NCBI GenBank assembly: GCA_050694015.1
Contig: JBOGWY010000132.1
Location: forward strand, 1 to 15,421
Length of the DNA stretch: 15,421 bases
Reading direction: 5' to 3'
Origin: JBOGWY01 sp050694015
Lineage (GTDB): Bacteria > Actinomycetota > CADDZG01 > WHSQ01
The position numbers and the translations under genes were made by a program. How positions within the stretch are numbered: the first letter of the stretch is position 1; the number at the start of each line of letters is the position of its first letter. Positions 6,458-13,064 of this stretch are shown here, one piece after another. The notes beneath the pieces were generated by a model. It saw nothing but the letters and a program-made list of their open reading frames with translations, searched no databases and was not told where the DNA came from.

Positions 6458-8388
6458 AGGATCCCTCCGACGAGCGCTCCGGCACCAAGGATCAATACGT
6501 ACGCCACAATCCCGCCACCGACCACCGCACCGCGCAGCCATCCCGGGATCTGCGAGCGACCGAACAGGTGATACGCGACCACGCCGAGGAACGGGATCAG
6601 AAGGATCATGGCGACCCACAAGAGCCTCGTCCCCCGACGGGTGTCGTCGCGGCGCGCGAGATCCCAGAACGCCAGCGACGTCCACGCCGCGTACAGAACG
6701 AAGGGCAGCAGGTAGGCGTAGAGGCCGAAGAAGATCTGCCACGCGCTGGGAGCGGCGAAGGACTCGTTCACAGTGACCTCCTGGATGAAGAACGTACCGA
6801 TGGTCCCGTCGAGAACGGGCTTGTCGATGCTTGCGATATCGATGTCGTAGGACTCGAAGACGTCCACCGCCGGCACGACCGGCGCATCGGCTCCGCCCGG
6901 CATCTGCATCTGCGGAGGAGCGACTGGCTGCTTCATGATCTCGCTCATCGGAGGCGGACCGTCCGGCGCGCGCGCGACGTAGCTGAGGTTCACCGTCGCG
7001 GGCGTGAGGTCGAAGCCCATCGGTAGGCGTAAGCCCTCGCATCCGTGGAGTGATTGGAGCGCGAAGGGGGCCGAGGAGTCGAAGCGGTTGTTCTCGAAGC
7101 AGTTGTCGAGGCCGGTGGGCCCGCCGAGCGCGAGGTCGGCGCGCCCGGAGCCGTTCACGTCGTTGTTCCTCACCACGTTGTCGGATGAGAACCAGAAGTT
7201 CTGATCGAGGTTGGGCGTCACGAGGATCCCGTGGTTCTCGTGCTCCACGACCACGTTGTTCTCGACCACGTTGCCGACGCCCCCGGCGACGACGATGCCG
7301 TTCCCGAACGCCGGGTACGTCCCCGGTTTCTGTGGCGCGTCGGCATCGTCGTTACTGAAGACGACGTTGCCTTTTATCGTCGTTTCCCGTTGGGGAGGGA
7401 GTAGCTCGGTGTCGAGGGTGTTGGGCACGATCCCCGCCCCGTTGTGCGCCCACACGGAGTCGACGATGTACAGGTTCCCGCCCGCGTTGGTCCCCGAGTA
7501 GCCGAGCGCGTTGTTCTCGGAGATGACGTTCGTGATGACTGCATCGCATGGGTGACACTGACCGATATAGATGCCGGAATCGGCGGACCCCGACGCGTAG
7601 GAATGGTCGAAACCGCCGTCGACGGAGTCGAACGCGTAGATGCCGTAGTCGCCGTTGTTGTACGCGGTGAGGTACGAGCCGCGGTACCCGGTGACGCCCG
7701 TCCAGAAGAACCCGTTGAGGACGTAATGCCGCGCGGTCATGTTCTCGACGGCGACGCCATCGGCGACCGCTTGGATGCCGTTCGACATCGTTCCGCCGCC
7801 GTCGAGGATGACGTCGTTGCGGTCGACACCGCGGATCACCAACGACGGCTTGTCGACGATGACTTCTTCTTCGTACACACCGCCTGAAACGAGCACGAGA
7901 TCGCCCGGGTCGGCGGCATCGACCGCGGCTTGGATCGTGTCGTGGTCCTGAGGGACGCGGCGCGTCGCGCCGGACGGCTCTCGGACGACCGGTAATGCGG
8001 CACCCTCCTCGGGCTCGTACTCGACATCCCCGACCACGAGCACGGCGGTCATCCCTTCACCGTCCTCGGTCCCGTGGAAGCTGCAGAAGAACTCGTATAG
8101 GCCTTCTTCATCGACGCTGAGTGTGACGCTCTCGCCGGGTTCGATCGCGTCCGATCCCGTCGCCTCTTCGGTAGACCACGACTCGTCGACGGCATACGCG
8201 TTGTGCGGGTTGCGCCCGTCGTTCACGAATACGACGGGCTCGCCGACCGGGACGCGCGTTACCTCGCGGGAGAAGAAGTTGTCGCGCATCCCGAGATGGG
8301 CTTCGCCGGTCTCCTCGTCTGCGCAGGAAAGTGCGACCATGCCTACGAGCAGGAGCCCGAGGTACAGCCCCGCCCGCGCGGGCCTCAC
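6454..8388 (-). CDS. Lipoprotein fusion: cupredoxin domain, NosD-like beta-helix, membrane C-terminus
   Basis: A 644-residue envelope protein. The N-terminal signal LYLGLLLVGMVALSC resembles a lipoprotein signal with Cys22 as the lipid site (lipobox slightly atypical). Residues about 30-120 form a plastocyanin-like cupredoxin: NPHNA (His62), FFCSFHG (Cys102, His105) and GM (Met113) look like type 1 copper ligands. Residues about 145-470 form a NosD-type right-handed parallel beta-helix, opening with DTIQAAVDAADPGDLVLVSGG and rich in asparagine ladders (ENNVV, RNNDV, ENNRF), with a CHPC pair at 278-281. After a proline-rich linker come three membrane helices (about 549-573, 589-609, 619-643). 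The second helix, WVAMILLIPFLGVVAYHLFG, resembles the PLDc_N/cardiolipin synthase N-terminal segment. The GTG start overlaps the upstream DUF218 stop as GTGA. The long open frame upstream of it is shadow. Its role is unknown; copper handling or extracytoplasmic electron transfer are guesses. Confidence 0.85.
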   Translation of the reverse strand: MRPARAGLYLGLLLVGMVALSCADEETGEAHLGMRDNFFSREVTRVPVGEPVVFVNDGRNPHNAYAVDESWSTEEATGSDAIEPGESVTLSVDEEGLYEFFCSFHGTEDGEGMTAVLVVGDVEYEPEEGAALPVVREPSGATRRVPQDHDTIQAAVDAADPGDLVLVSGGVYEEEVIVDKPSLVIRGVDRNDVILDGGGTMSNGIQAVADGVAVENMTARHYVLNGFFWTGVTGYRGSYLTAYNNGDYGIYAFDSVDGGFDHSYASGSADSGIYIGQCHPCDAVITNVISENNALGYSGTNAGGNLYIVDSVWAHNGAGIVPNTLDTELLPPQRETTIKGNVVFSNDDADAPQKPGTYPAFGNGIVVAGGVGNVVENNVVVEHENHGILVTPNLDQNFWFSSDNVVRNNDVNGSGRADLALGGPTGLDNCFENNRFDSSAPFALQSLHGCEGLRLPMGFDLTPATVNLSYVARAPDGPPPMSEIMKQPVAPPQMQMPGGADAPVVPAVDVFESYDIDIASIDKPVLDGTIGTFFIQEVTVNESFAAPSAWQIFFGLYAYLLPFVLYAAWTSLAFWDLARRDDTRRGTRLLWVAMILLIPFLGVVAYHLFGRSQIPGWLRGAVVGGGIVAYVLILGAGALVGGIL

Positions 8389-8975
8389 CGGTTCAAGACC
8401 TCGTAGACGAGCAGGGCGGAGACCTCGTGGAATAGCTCCCGTAACTTCGTCTCGCGGCTGCGACCGAGCCGCTCGTACGATGCCCAGCTCGCGTACGCCT
8501 CCTCGAAACCGAGATCGACGGCCATGCGTTTGATCCGCTCGGAATGGAGTGGGTCCGACACCAGTAGCGCGGTGTCGATGCCCTCGGCCTCCGCGATCTC
8601 GCTCACCTCGCTGAGGCTCTCGTAGGTCGTGCGGCCTTCTTCCTCCGCGAGGATGTCCTCTGCCGGGATGCCTTGCTCCTCGAGGTAGTCGTGCGATACC
8701 TGGGCCTCGGTGAAGCGATCGCCTTCCTGCTTGCCTCCCGTCACGATCACCAACGGCGAGAGGTCCTCGTTGTACAGGTAGGCGGCCTGATCGAGGCGCG
8801 CTTTGAGGACCGGCGAAGGCTTCCCGTCGTACTGGGCCGCGCCGAGAACGACGATGACGTCGGCGGCACGTACCTCGTCGTGGCGCGATTGCTGCCAGAT
8901 CTCGAACGCGAGCCACAGCGGGTACGCGATCGCGACCAGGATCACGACGAGGACCACCTTGCCGAAGAACTTCAT
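8385..8975 (-). CDS. YdcF/SanA-like DUF218 membrane-anchored protein
   Basis: A 196-residue protein with one N-terminal membrane helix (about 4-26, FGKVVLVVILVAIAYPLWLAF) and an outside DUF218 domain. Family features are AADVIVVLGAAQYDGKPSPVLKARLDQA (about 37-64), VIVTGGKQEGDRFTEAQ (about 76-92), EEGRTTYESLSE (about 112-123) and LLVSDPLHSERI (about 137-148). Proteins of this family (YdcF, SanA, ElyC) are linked to envelope integrity and cell-wall or glycan metabolism, but their chemistry is mostly unproven. The length is normal. The start is supported by a TAGCCT box 6 nt upstream and by the hydrophobic N-terminus. It is the first gene of a pair: its stop overlaps the GTG of the cupredoxin/beta-helix lipoprotein, so both envelope proteins are probably made together. 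It lies 56 bases downstream of the last complex II gene. Confidence 0.88.
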   Translation of the reverse strand: MKFFGKVVLVVILVAIAYPLWLAFEIWQQSRHDEVRAADVIVVLGAAQYDGKPSPVLKARLDQAAYLYNEDLSPLVIVTGGKQEGDRFTEAQVSHDYLEEQGIPAEDILAEEEGRTTYESLSEVSEIAEAEGIDTALLVSDPLHSERIKRMAVDLGFEEAYASWASYERLGRSRETKLRELFHEVSALLVYEVLNR

Positions 8976-8981
8976 GAGCCA

Positions 8982-8987
8982 AGGCTA
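8982..8987 (-). promoter_or_regulatory. Leaderless-type -10 box (TAGCCT) for the DUF218/lipoprotein pair
   Basis: Read on the minus strand, TAGCCT is followed by 6 nt (TGGCTC) and the ATG at 8975, with no Shine-Dalgarno. It lies in the 56-base gap after the complex II operon, which contains no clear terminator, so read-through from that operon is also possible. Confidence 0.5.
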
Positions 8988-9031
8988 GCCAACGGCGGTC
9001 GGAACGAGAAGGCCGGTTCGCCCCGGGCGCG

Positions 9032-9733
9032 TCAGAAACTCTTGAAGAGAGACGCCTGCTTGACGTCCTGGATCGCCTTCGTGACCTTGATCCCTCGGGG
9101 GCAGGCGTCGGTGCAGTTGAAAACCGTGCGGCACTTGAAGGCGCCGTCCTTGCGGGACAGGATCTCGAGCCGCTCGCGGCTCCCGCGATCTCGAGAATCG
9201 AAGATGAATCGGTGCGCATTCACGATCGCGGCCGGTCCGACGTAGCCCTCGTCGGCCCAGAAGATCGGGCACGAGGTCGTACACGCGGCGCACAGGATGC
9301 ATTTGGTCGTGTCGTCGAAGCGCTCGCGCTCCTCGGGCGACTGGATCCGTTCACGATCCGGTACCCGCTCCCTCTCGTTGATCAGCCACGGCTTCACCGC
9401 GAGGTAGCCGTCGAAGAACGGCTCCATGTCGACGACGAGATCCCGGATGACCGGAAGTCCTCGTATCGGCTCGATGGTGATCGGTTGCTTCAGGTCCTTG
9501 ACGAGCACCTTGCACGCGAGTCGGTTCACTCCATTTATGAGCATCGCGTCCGAACCACAGATGCCGTGCGCGCAGGACCGCCGGAGTGCCAGCGACGAGT
9601 CCACGTACCACTTGACGTAGTGGAGGACCTCGAGCAGTCGATCGGTCGGGTCGGCCTCGGCGTCGTACTCGCCCCACCACGGTTCCTCGTCGCGGCTGGG
9701 GTCGAAGCGACGGATGCGGATACGGACCTTCAT
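9032..9733 (-). CDS. sdhB: Succinate dehydrogenase iron-sulfur subunit, classical type
   Basis: Carries electrons from the flavoprotein to the quinone site of complex II through three Fe-S clusters. The protein has 233 residues. The [2Fe-2S] ligands are in SCAHGICGSDAM (Cys54, Cys59, with Asp62 in the third position as in many SdhB) and Cys74. The [4Fe-4S] and [3Fe-4S] ligands come from CILCAACTTSCP (Cys145, 148, 151, 155) and CRTVFNCTDACPRG (Cys201, 207, 211). The ATG at 9733 overlaps the stop of the type F SdhB as ATGA; the 46 residues of open frame before it lack domain sense and are rejected. It is closer to classical/Sdh2 SdhB than to the neighbouring SdhB, and is the likely partner of the flavoprotein at 13061-14797, from which it is separated by three type F genes. 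It is the last gene of the operon. Confidence 0.93.
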   Translation of the reverse strand: MKVRIRIRRFDPSRDEEPWWGEYDAEADPTDRLLEVLHYVKWYVDSSLALRRSCAHGICGSDAMLINGVNRLACKVLVKDLKQPITIEPIRGLPVIRDLVVDMEPFFDGYLAVKPWLINERERVPDRERIQSPEERERFDDTTKCILCAACTTSCPIFWADEGYVGPAAIVNAHRFIFDSRDRGSRERLEILSRKDGAFKCRTVFNCTDACPRGIKVTKAIQDVKQASLFKSF

Positions 9734-10494
9734 CCCGCGCCTCGCCGTGACTTGATCTTCCGGACGACCCAGGCAAGGGGGTCGTACTTGCGATCCACGA
9801 CCCGTTCCTTCAGCGGGATTATGCCGTTGTCGGTGATGTGGATACCTTCTGGGCACACGTCGGTGCAGCATTTTGTGATGTTGCAGAGCCCGAGCCCCAT
9901 CTCCTCCTGCAACAGATCCCGGCGGTCACCGGTGTCGAGAGGATGCATCTCGAGCTCGGCGTAGCGGATGAAGAATCGGGGGCCGGCGAAATTGCGCTTG
10001 TTGTCGTCGTGATCGCGGATCACATGGCAGACTTTCTGGCAGAGGAAGCATTCGATGCACTTGCGGAACTCCTGAACGCGTTCGATGTCCTGCTGCGCCA
10101 TCCGATACCCGTCGGCCGGTCTCGGTGTCGGTTGGAATGCCGGAACCCGTTTCGCCATCTCGTAGTTGAAAGAAACGTCCGTCACCAGGTCCTTGATGAT
10201 CGGGAACGTCCTCATCGGAGCCACGGTGACCGGTTCGTCCGGGGGAAGGGCGTTCATCCGCGTCATGCACGTGAGCCGTGGCATGCCGTTGACTTCTGCG
10301 CTGCACGAGCCACACCGCCCCGCCTTGCAGTTCCACCGTATGGCCAGATCGGGGGCCTGCGTCGCCTGAACCCGGTGGAGGGCGTCCAGAACCACCTCTC
10401 CTTCGTCGACCTCGATCTCGTGGTCGGCAAAGTCTCCGCCGGTCGCGTCCCCGCGCCAGATGCGCATCGTCACCAGCGTTCGCTCGTCGGTCAT
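9730..10494 (-). CDS. sdhB: Type F (Sdh1-like) succinate dehydrogenase iron-sulfur subunit
   Basis: Fe-S subunit of the Sdh1-like complex, 254 residues, close in length and motif layout to the mycobacterial Sdh1 SdhB. The [2Fe-2S] motif is NCKAGRCGSCSAEVNG (Cys56, 61, 64) plus Cys76 in LTCMT; here the third ligand is Cys, unlike the Asp of the second SdhB in this operon. CIECFLCQKVC (Cys146, 149, 152, 156) and CNITKCCTDVCPEG (Cys204, 210, 214; Cys209 extra) bind the [4Fe-4S] and [3Fe-4S] clusters. Its ATG follows the stop TAG of the upstream flavoprotein without any gap, with a clear GGAGGG four bases before the start. The 3' end overlaps the next sdhB by four bases. It is expected to work with the flavoprotein at 10495-12282 and the membrane subunit at 12282-13064. 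Confidence 0.94.
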   Translation of the reverse strand: MTDERTLVTMRIWRGDATGGDFADHEIEVDEGEVVLDALHRVQATQAPDLAIRWNCKAGRCGSCSAEVNGMPRLTCMTRMNALPPDEPVTVAPMRTFPIIKDLVTDVSFNYEMAKRVPAFQPTPRPADGYRMAQQDIERVQEFRKCIECFLCQKVCHVIRDHDDNKRNFAGPRFFIRYAELEMHPLDTGDRRDLLQEEMGLGLCNITKCCTDVCPEGIHITDNGIIPLKERVVDRKYDPLAWVVRKIKSRRGAG

Positions 10495-12282
10495 CTAACC
10501 CTCCACGATCTCGCGCAGCTCCGCGGGCATCGGCGCGAGCGGCGTTTGCTCGACGAATGGCTCACCGTCTTTCAGACGCGCGACGACGGTGACCTTCGCG
10601 AAGTCGGCGTCTGTTTGGGGGTGGTCTTCGCGCGTGTGGCCGCCACGGCTTTCCTTCCGCTCCAGCGCGGCCAGCGCGATGACTTCGGAGACCGCGATCA
10701 TCGAACGGAGATCCAGTGCGAGATGCCATCCCGGATTGTAGAGACGGTTGCCCTCCGCGCCGGCGTGCCCCGATCGCTCCTTCAGTAACTCGAGCTTCTT
10801 AAGGCCCGCAGAGAGATCCTCGGCGTTCCGGATGATCCCCACCAGTTCCTGCATCGTGTCCTGGAGTTCCTGTTGTAGGAGATAGGGGTTCTCGCCGCCC
10901 TGGTGTTCGAAGGGCTGCAGAGCGCTCCTCGTTATCTCTTCGGTCACGTCGGAGGACGCCGCGGAGCCGCCGCTCCGCGACGCGGCGTGGCCCGCGGCGT
11001 GAAGACCGGCACGGCGTCCGAACACGAGCAGGTCCGAGAGGGAATTGCCGCCCAGCCGGTTGGCGCCGTGCATGCCTCCCGCGACTTCGCCGGCGGCGAA
11101 GAGCCCCGGGACCGTGGCGGCCGACGTCTCCGCATCGACCTTGATCCCGCCCATGATGTAGTGACACGTCGGTCCGATCTCCATCGGTTCCTTCGTGATG
11201 TCCACGTCGGCCAGCTCCTTGAACTGGTGGTACATCCCCGGCAGCCGCCGCGTGATGTAGTCGGCGTCCCGGCGCGACGCGATATCGAGATAGACCCCGC
11301 CGTGGGGAGTTCCGCGTCCCTCTTTGATCTCGGCGACGATCGCCCGGGCGACCTCGTCGCGGGGGAGGAGGTCCGGCGGACGGCGGGCCCCCTTCCGGTC
11401 CGTGTACCAACGATCCGCCTCCTCTTCCGTCTCGGCGGTCTCCGCCTGGAACATCTCGGGGATGTAGCGGAACATGAAGCGCTCGTCCTTCGCGTTGCGG
11501 AGGATGCCTCCGTCGCCGCGCACACCTTCGGTCACCAGGATGCCCATGACCGACGGGGGCCAGACCATCCCAGTGGGATGGAACTGCACGAACTCCATGT
11601 CGATGAGATCTGCTCCTGCCCATAACCCGAGCGCGTGTCCGTCGCCGGTGTACTCCCACGAGTTAGACGTGATCTTGTAGGCCTTGCCGACGCCCCCCGT
11701 CGCGAGTACTACCGCGGGGGCCTTGAACTCCACGAACTTGCCGGTCTCGCGCCAGTAGCCGAAAGCACCGGCGATCGCGTCTCCATCCTTGAGAAGCCGG
11801 ACGATCGTGCACTCCATGAACACCTCGATGCCCATGGCCACAGCCTTCTGCTGGAGGATGCGGATCATCTCGAGGCCGGTGCGATCTCCGACGTGCGCGA
11901 GTCGCGCGTAGCGGTGCCCGCCGAAGTCGCGTTGAAGGATGCGGCCGTCCTCGGTGCGATCGAACAGCGCGCCCCATTCCTCAAGCTCTAAGACCCTGTC
12001 GGGGGCTTCCTGTGCATGGATCTGGGCCATGCGCCAGTTGTTCACCATCTTTCCGCCGCGCATCGTGTCCCGGAAATGGACCTCCCAGTTGTCTTCGGAA
12101 TAGACCGTTCCCAACGCCGCGGCCACGCCGCCCTCGGCCATGACGGTGTGGGCCTTGCCGAGGAGTGACTTGCATATGAGCGCCGTCTTGGCTCCCTGTT
12201 CCTGCGCTTCGATCGCGGCGCGCAAGCCTGCTCCGCCCGCGCCTATCACGATCACGTCGAAGGAATGCGCGTCGTGCTCCAT
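10495..12282 (-). CDS. sdhA: Type F (Sdh1-like) succinate dehydrogenase/fumarate reductase flavoprotein
   Basis: Catalytic subunit oxidising succinate to fumarate (or the reverse) with covalently bound FAD; 595 residues. The Rossmann motif VIGAGGAGLRAA is at about 12-23. The FAD-linking histidine is His45 in GKAHTVMAEGG, a form of the motif characteristic of the Sdh1 family rather than the SHTxAAQGG form. Active-site segments are EFVQFHPTGM, PRDEVARAIVAEIKEGRG (catalytic Arg), CHYIMGG and HGANRLGGNSLSDLLVFG. The C-terminus holds RSMIAVSEVIALAALERKESRGGHTREDHP, typical of the flavoprotein C-terminal domain. The ATG overlaps the membrane subunit stop as TGATG, with GAGG upstream. The soluble Sdh1-like partner follows directly. 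Direction of flux in the cell cannot be read from sequence. Confidence 0.95.
   Translation of the reverse strand: MEHDAHSFDVIVIGAGGAGLRAAIEAQEQGAKTALICKSLLGKAHTVMAEGGVAAALGTVYSEDNWEVHFRDTMRGGKMVNNWRMAQIHAQEAPDRVLELEEWGALFDRTEDGRILQRDFGGHRYARLAHVGDRTGLEMIRILQQKAVAMGIEVFMECTIVRLLKDGDAIAGAFGYWRETGKFVEFKAPAVVLATGGVGKAYKITSNSWEYTGDGHALGLWAGADLIDMEFVQFHPTGMVWPPSVMGILVTEGVRGDGGILRNAKDERFMFRYIPEMFQAETAETEEEADRWYTDRKGARRPPDLLPRDEVARAIVAEIKEGRGTPHGGVYLDIASRRDADYITRRLPGMYHQFKELADVDITKEPMEIGPTCHYIMGGIKVDAETSAATVPGLFAAGEVAGGMHGANRLGGNSLSDLLVFGRRAGLHAAGHAASRSGGSAASSDVTEEITRSALQPFEHQGGENPYLLQQELQDTMQELVGIIRNAEDLSAGLKKLELLKERSGHAGAEGNRLYNPGWHLALDLRSMIAVSEVIALAALERKESRGGHTREDHPQTDADFAKVTVVARLKDGEPFVEQTPLAPMPAELREIVEG
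10499..10504 (-). promoter_or_regulatory. Ribosome binding site GGAGGG for type F sdhB
   Basis: GGAGGG lies within the last codons of the type F flavoprotein gene and is separated from the ATG at 10494 by TTAG, which includes the upstream stop codon. It is one of the clearest Shine-Dalgarno sequences in the window and fixes this start. The contrast with first genes of units, which lack one, supports leaderless initiation there. Confidence 0.6.
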
Positions 12283-13064
12283 CAGAAGAACCTCGGGTCG
12301 GTGATCACGCCGGAAGCTACCAACCGCACGTAGAGATCGGTGAGCGCCACGCCGAAGAGGCTGACCCAGGCGATCTCACCGTGACGGATGTTGAATCTGG
12401 TCACCGCGCGCCACAATCTGAATCGCAACGGAGAGCGGGAGAACGCATCGACGTGGCCTCCGCACAGGTGCCGGCAGGAATGACACGACAGTGTGTATGC
12501 ACCCAGGAGGATCGAGTTGCCGAGCAAGATCACCGTTCCCAGTCCCATCCCGAAGCCGTCGGGGAAGGAGAATGCTCGGATCCCGTCGATGAACAAGAGG
12601 ATCGGGAACGGTATCGCTGCGTAGAAGAAATAGCGGTGGATGTTCTGAAGGATCAGCGGGAACCGCGTTTCGCCGGTATAGCGCTTGTGCGGCTCGGCCA
12701 CCGCGCACGCCGGAGGTGATTGCCAGAACGCTCGGTAGTAAGCCTTGCGGTAGTAGTAACAGGTCAGTCTGAAGCCGAGTGGGAACGGCAAGATCAACAG
12801 CGCCGGCGACAGCGTCCACCAGTCACCTATCACCGGCAACGTCACATGGGCGCAGTTGCTCGCCAGACAAGGTGAGTAGAACGGGGACAGGTAGGGCTCG
12901 ACGTAGTAATTCACGTTCGCGAACGCTACCCATGTGCCGTAGATGATGAAGCCGCCCAGTACGACGACGGTGATGAGCGATGGGGCCCACCACGCGTCGC
13001 GCCGGAGCGTTGCGAACCGCGCCCCTCTCGGGGCTTCCCGAGTCTCCGTCGCGCCCGTGCTCAA
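12282..13064 (-). CDS. sdhC: Type F (Sdh1-like) succinate dehydrogenase membrane subunit
   Basis: Single large anchor of the Sdh1-like complex, 260 residues, near the length of the mycobacterial Sdh1 anchor. Five hydrophobic helices are visible (about 29-49, 85-104, 145-165, 172-193, 231-252). Cys/His-rich segments stand out: SPCLASNCAHVTLP (Cys66, Cys71, His73), His143 in NIHRYF, and SCHSCRHLCGGHVD (Cys194, His195, Cys197, His199, Cys201, His204). The mycobacterial Sdh1 anchor carries a membrane-embedded Rieske-type [2Fe-2S] cluster instead of heme. These residues are candidate ligands, but I cannot assign them without alignment. The start is TTG, overlapping the upstream flavoprotein stop by four bases (TTGA), with GGAGAGGAAG just before it. 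It shares its last base with the next sdhA. Its place right after the classical flavoprotein gene is unusual. Confidence 0.88.
   Translation of the reverse strand: MSTGATETREAPRGARFATLRRDAWWAPSLITVVVLGGFIIYGTWVAFANVNYYVEPYLSPFYSPCLASNCAHVTLPVIGDWWTLSPALLILPFPLGFRLTCYYYRKAYYRAFWQSPPACAVAEPHKRYTGETRFPLILQNIHRYFFYAAIPFPILLFIDGIRAFSFPDGFGMGLGTVILLGNSILLGAYTLSCHSCRHLCGGHVDAFSRSPLRFRLWRAVTRFNIRHGEIAWVSLFGVALTDLYVRLVASGVITDPRFF

Noticed and set aside
8976..9031. Search for a terminator after the complex II operon
   Set aside because: Only short stems of about 4 bp could be drawn in this 56-base gap; no terminator is supported.
8389..9219. Open frame continuing 277 residues upstream of the lipoprotein on the same strand
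   Set aside because: It overlaps the DUF218 gene and the end of sdhB in another frame, is arginine-rich without domain sense, and the signal peptide begins at the GTG at 8388.
9734..9871. 46-residue N-terminal extension of the second sdhB
   Set aside because: It reads through the type F sdhB in another frame with low-complexity Arg/Pro sequence; the ATG at 9733 makes an ATGA junction and matches the family start.
9838..10788. Long plus-strand open frame (316 codons) opposite the sdhB and sdhA genes
   Set aside because: It is an antisense shadow of high-GC genes with strong, complete family motifs on the other strand. The same applies to 13283-14218, 10903-11625 and 9212-9964.
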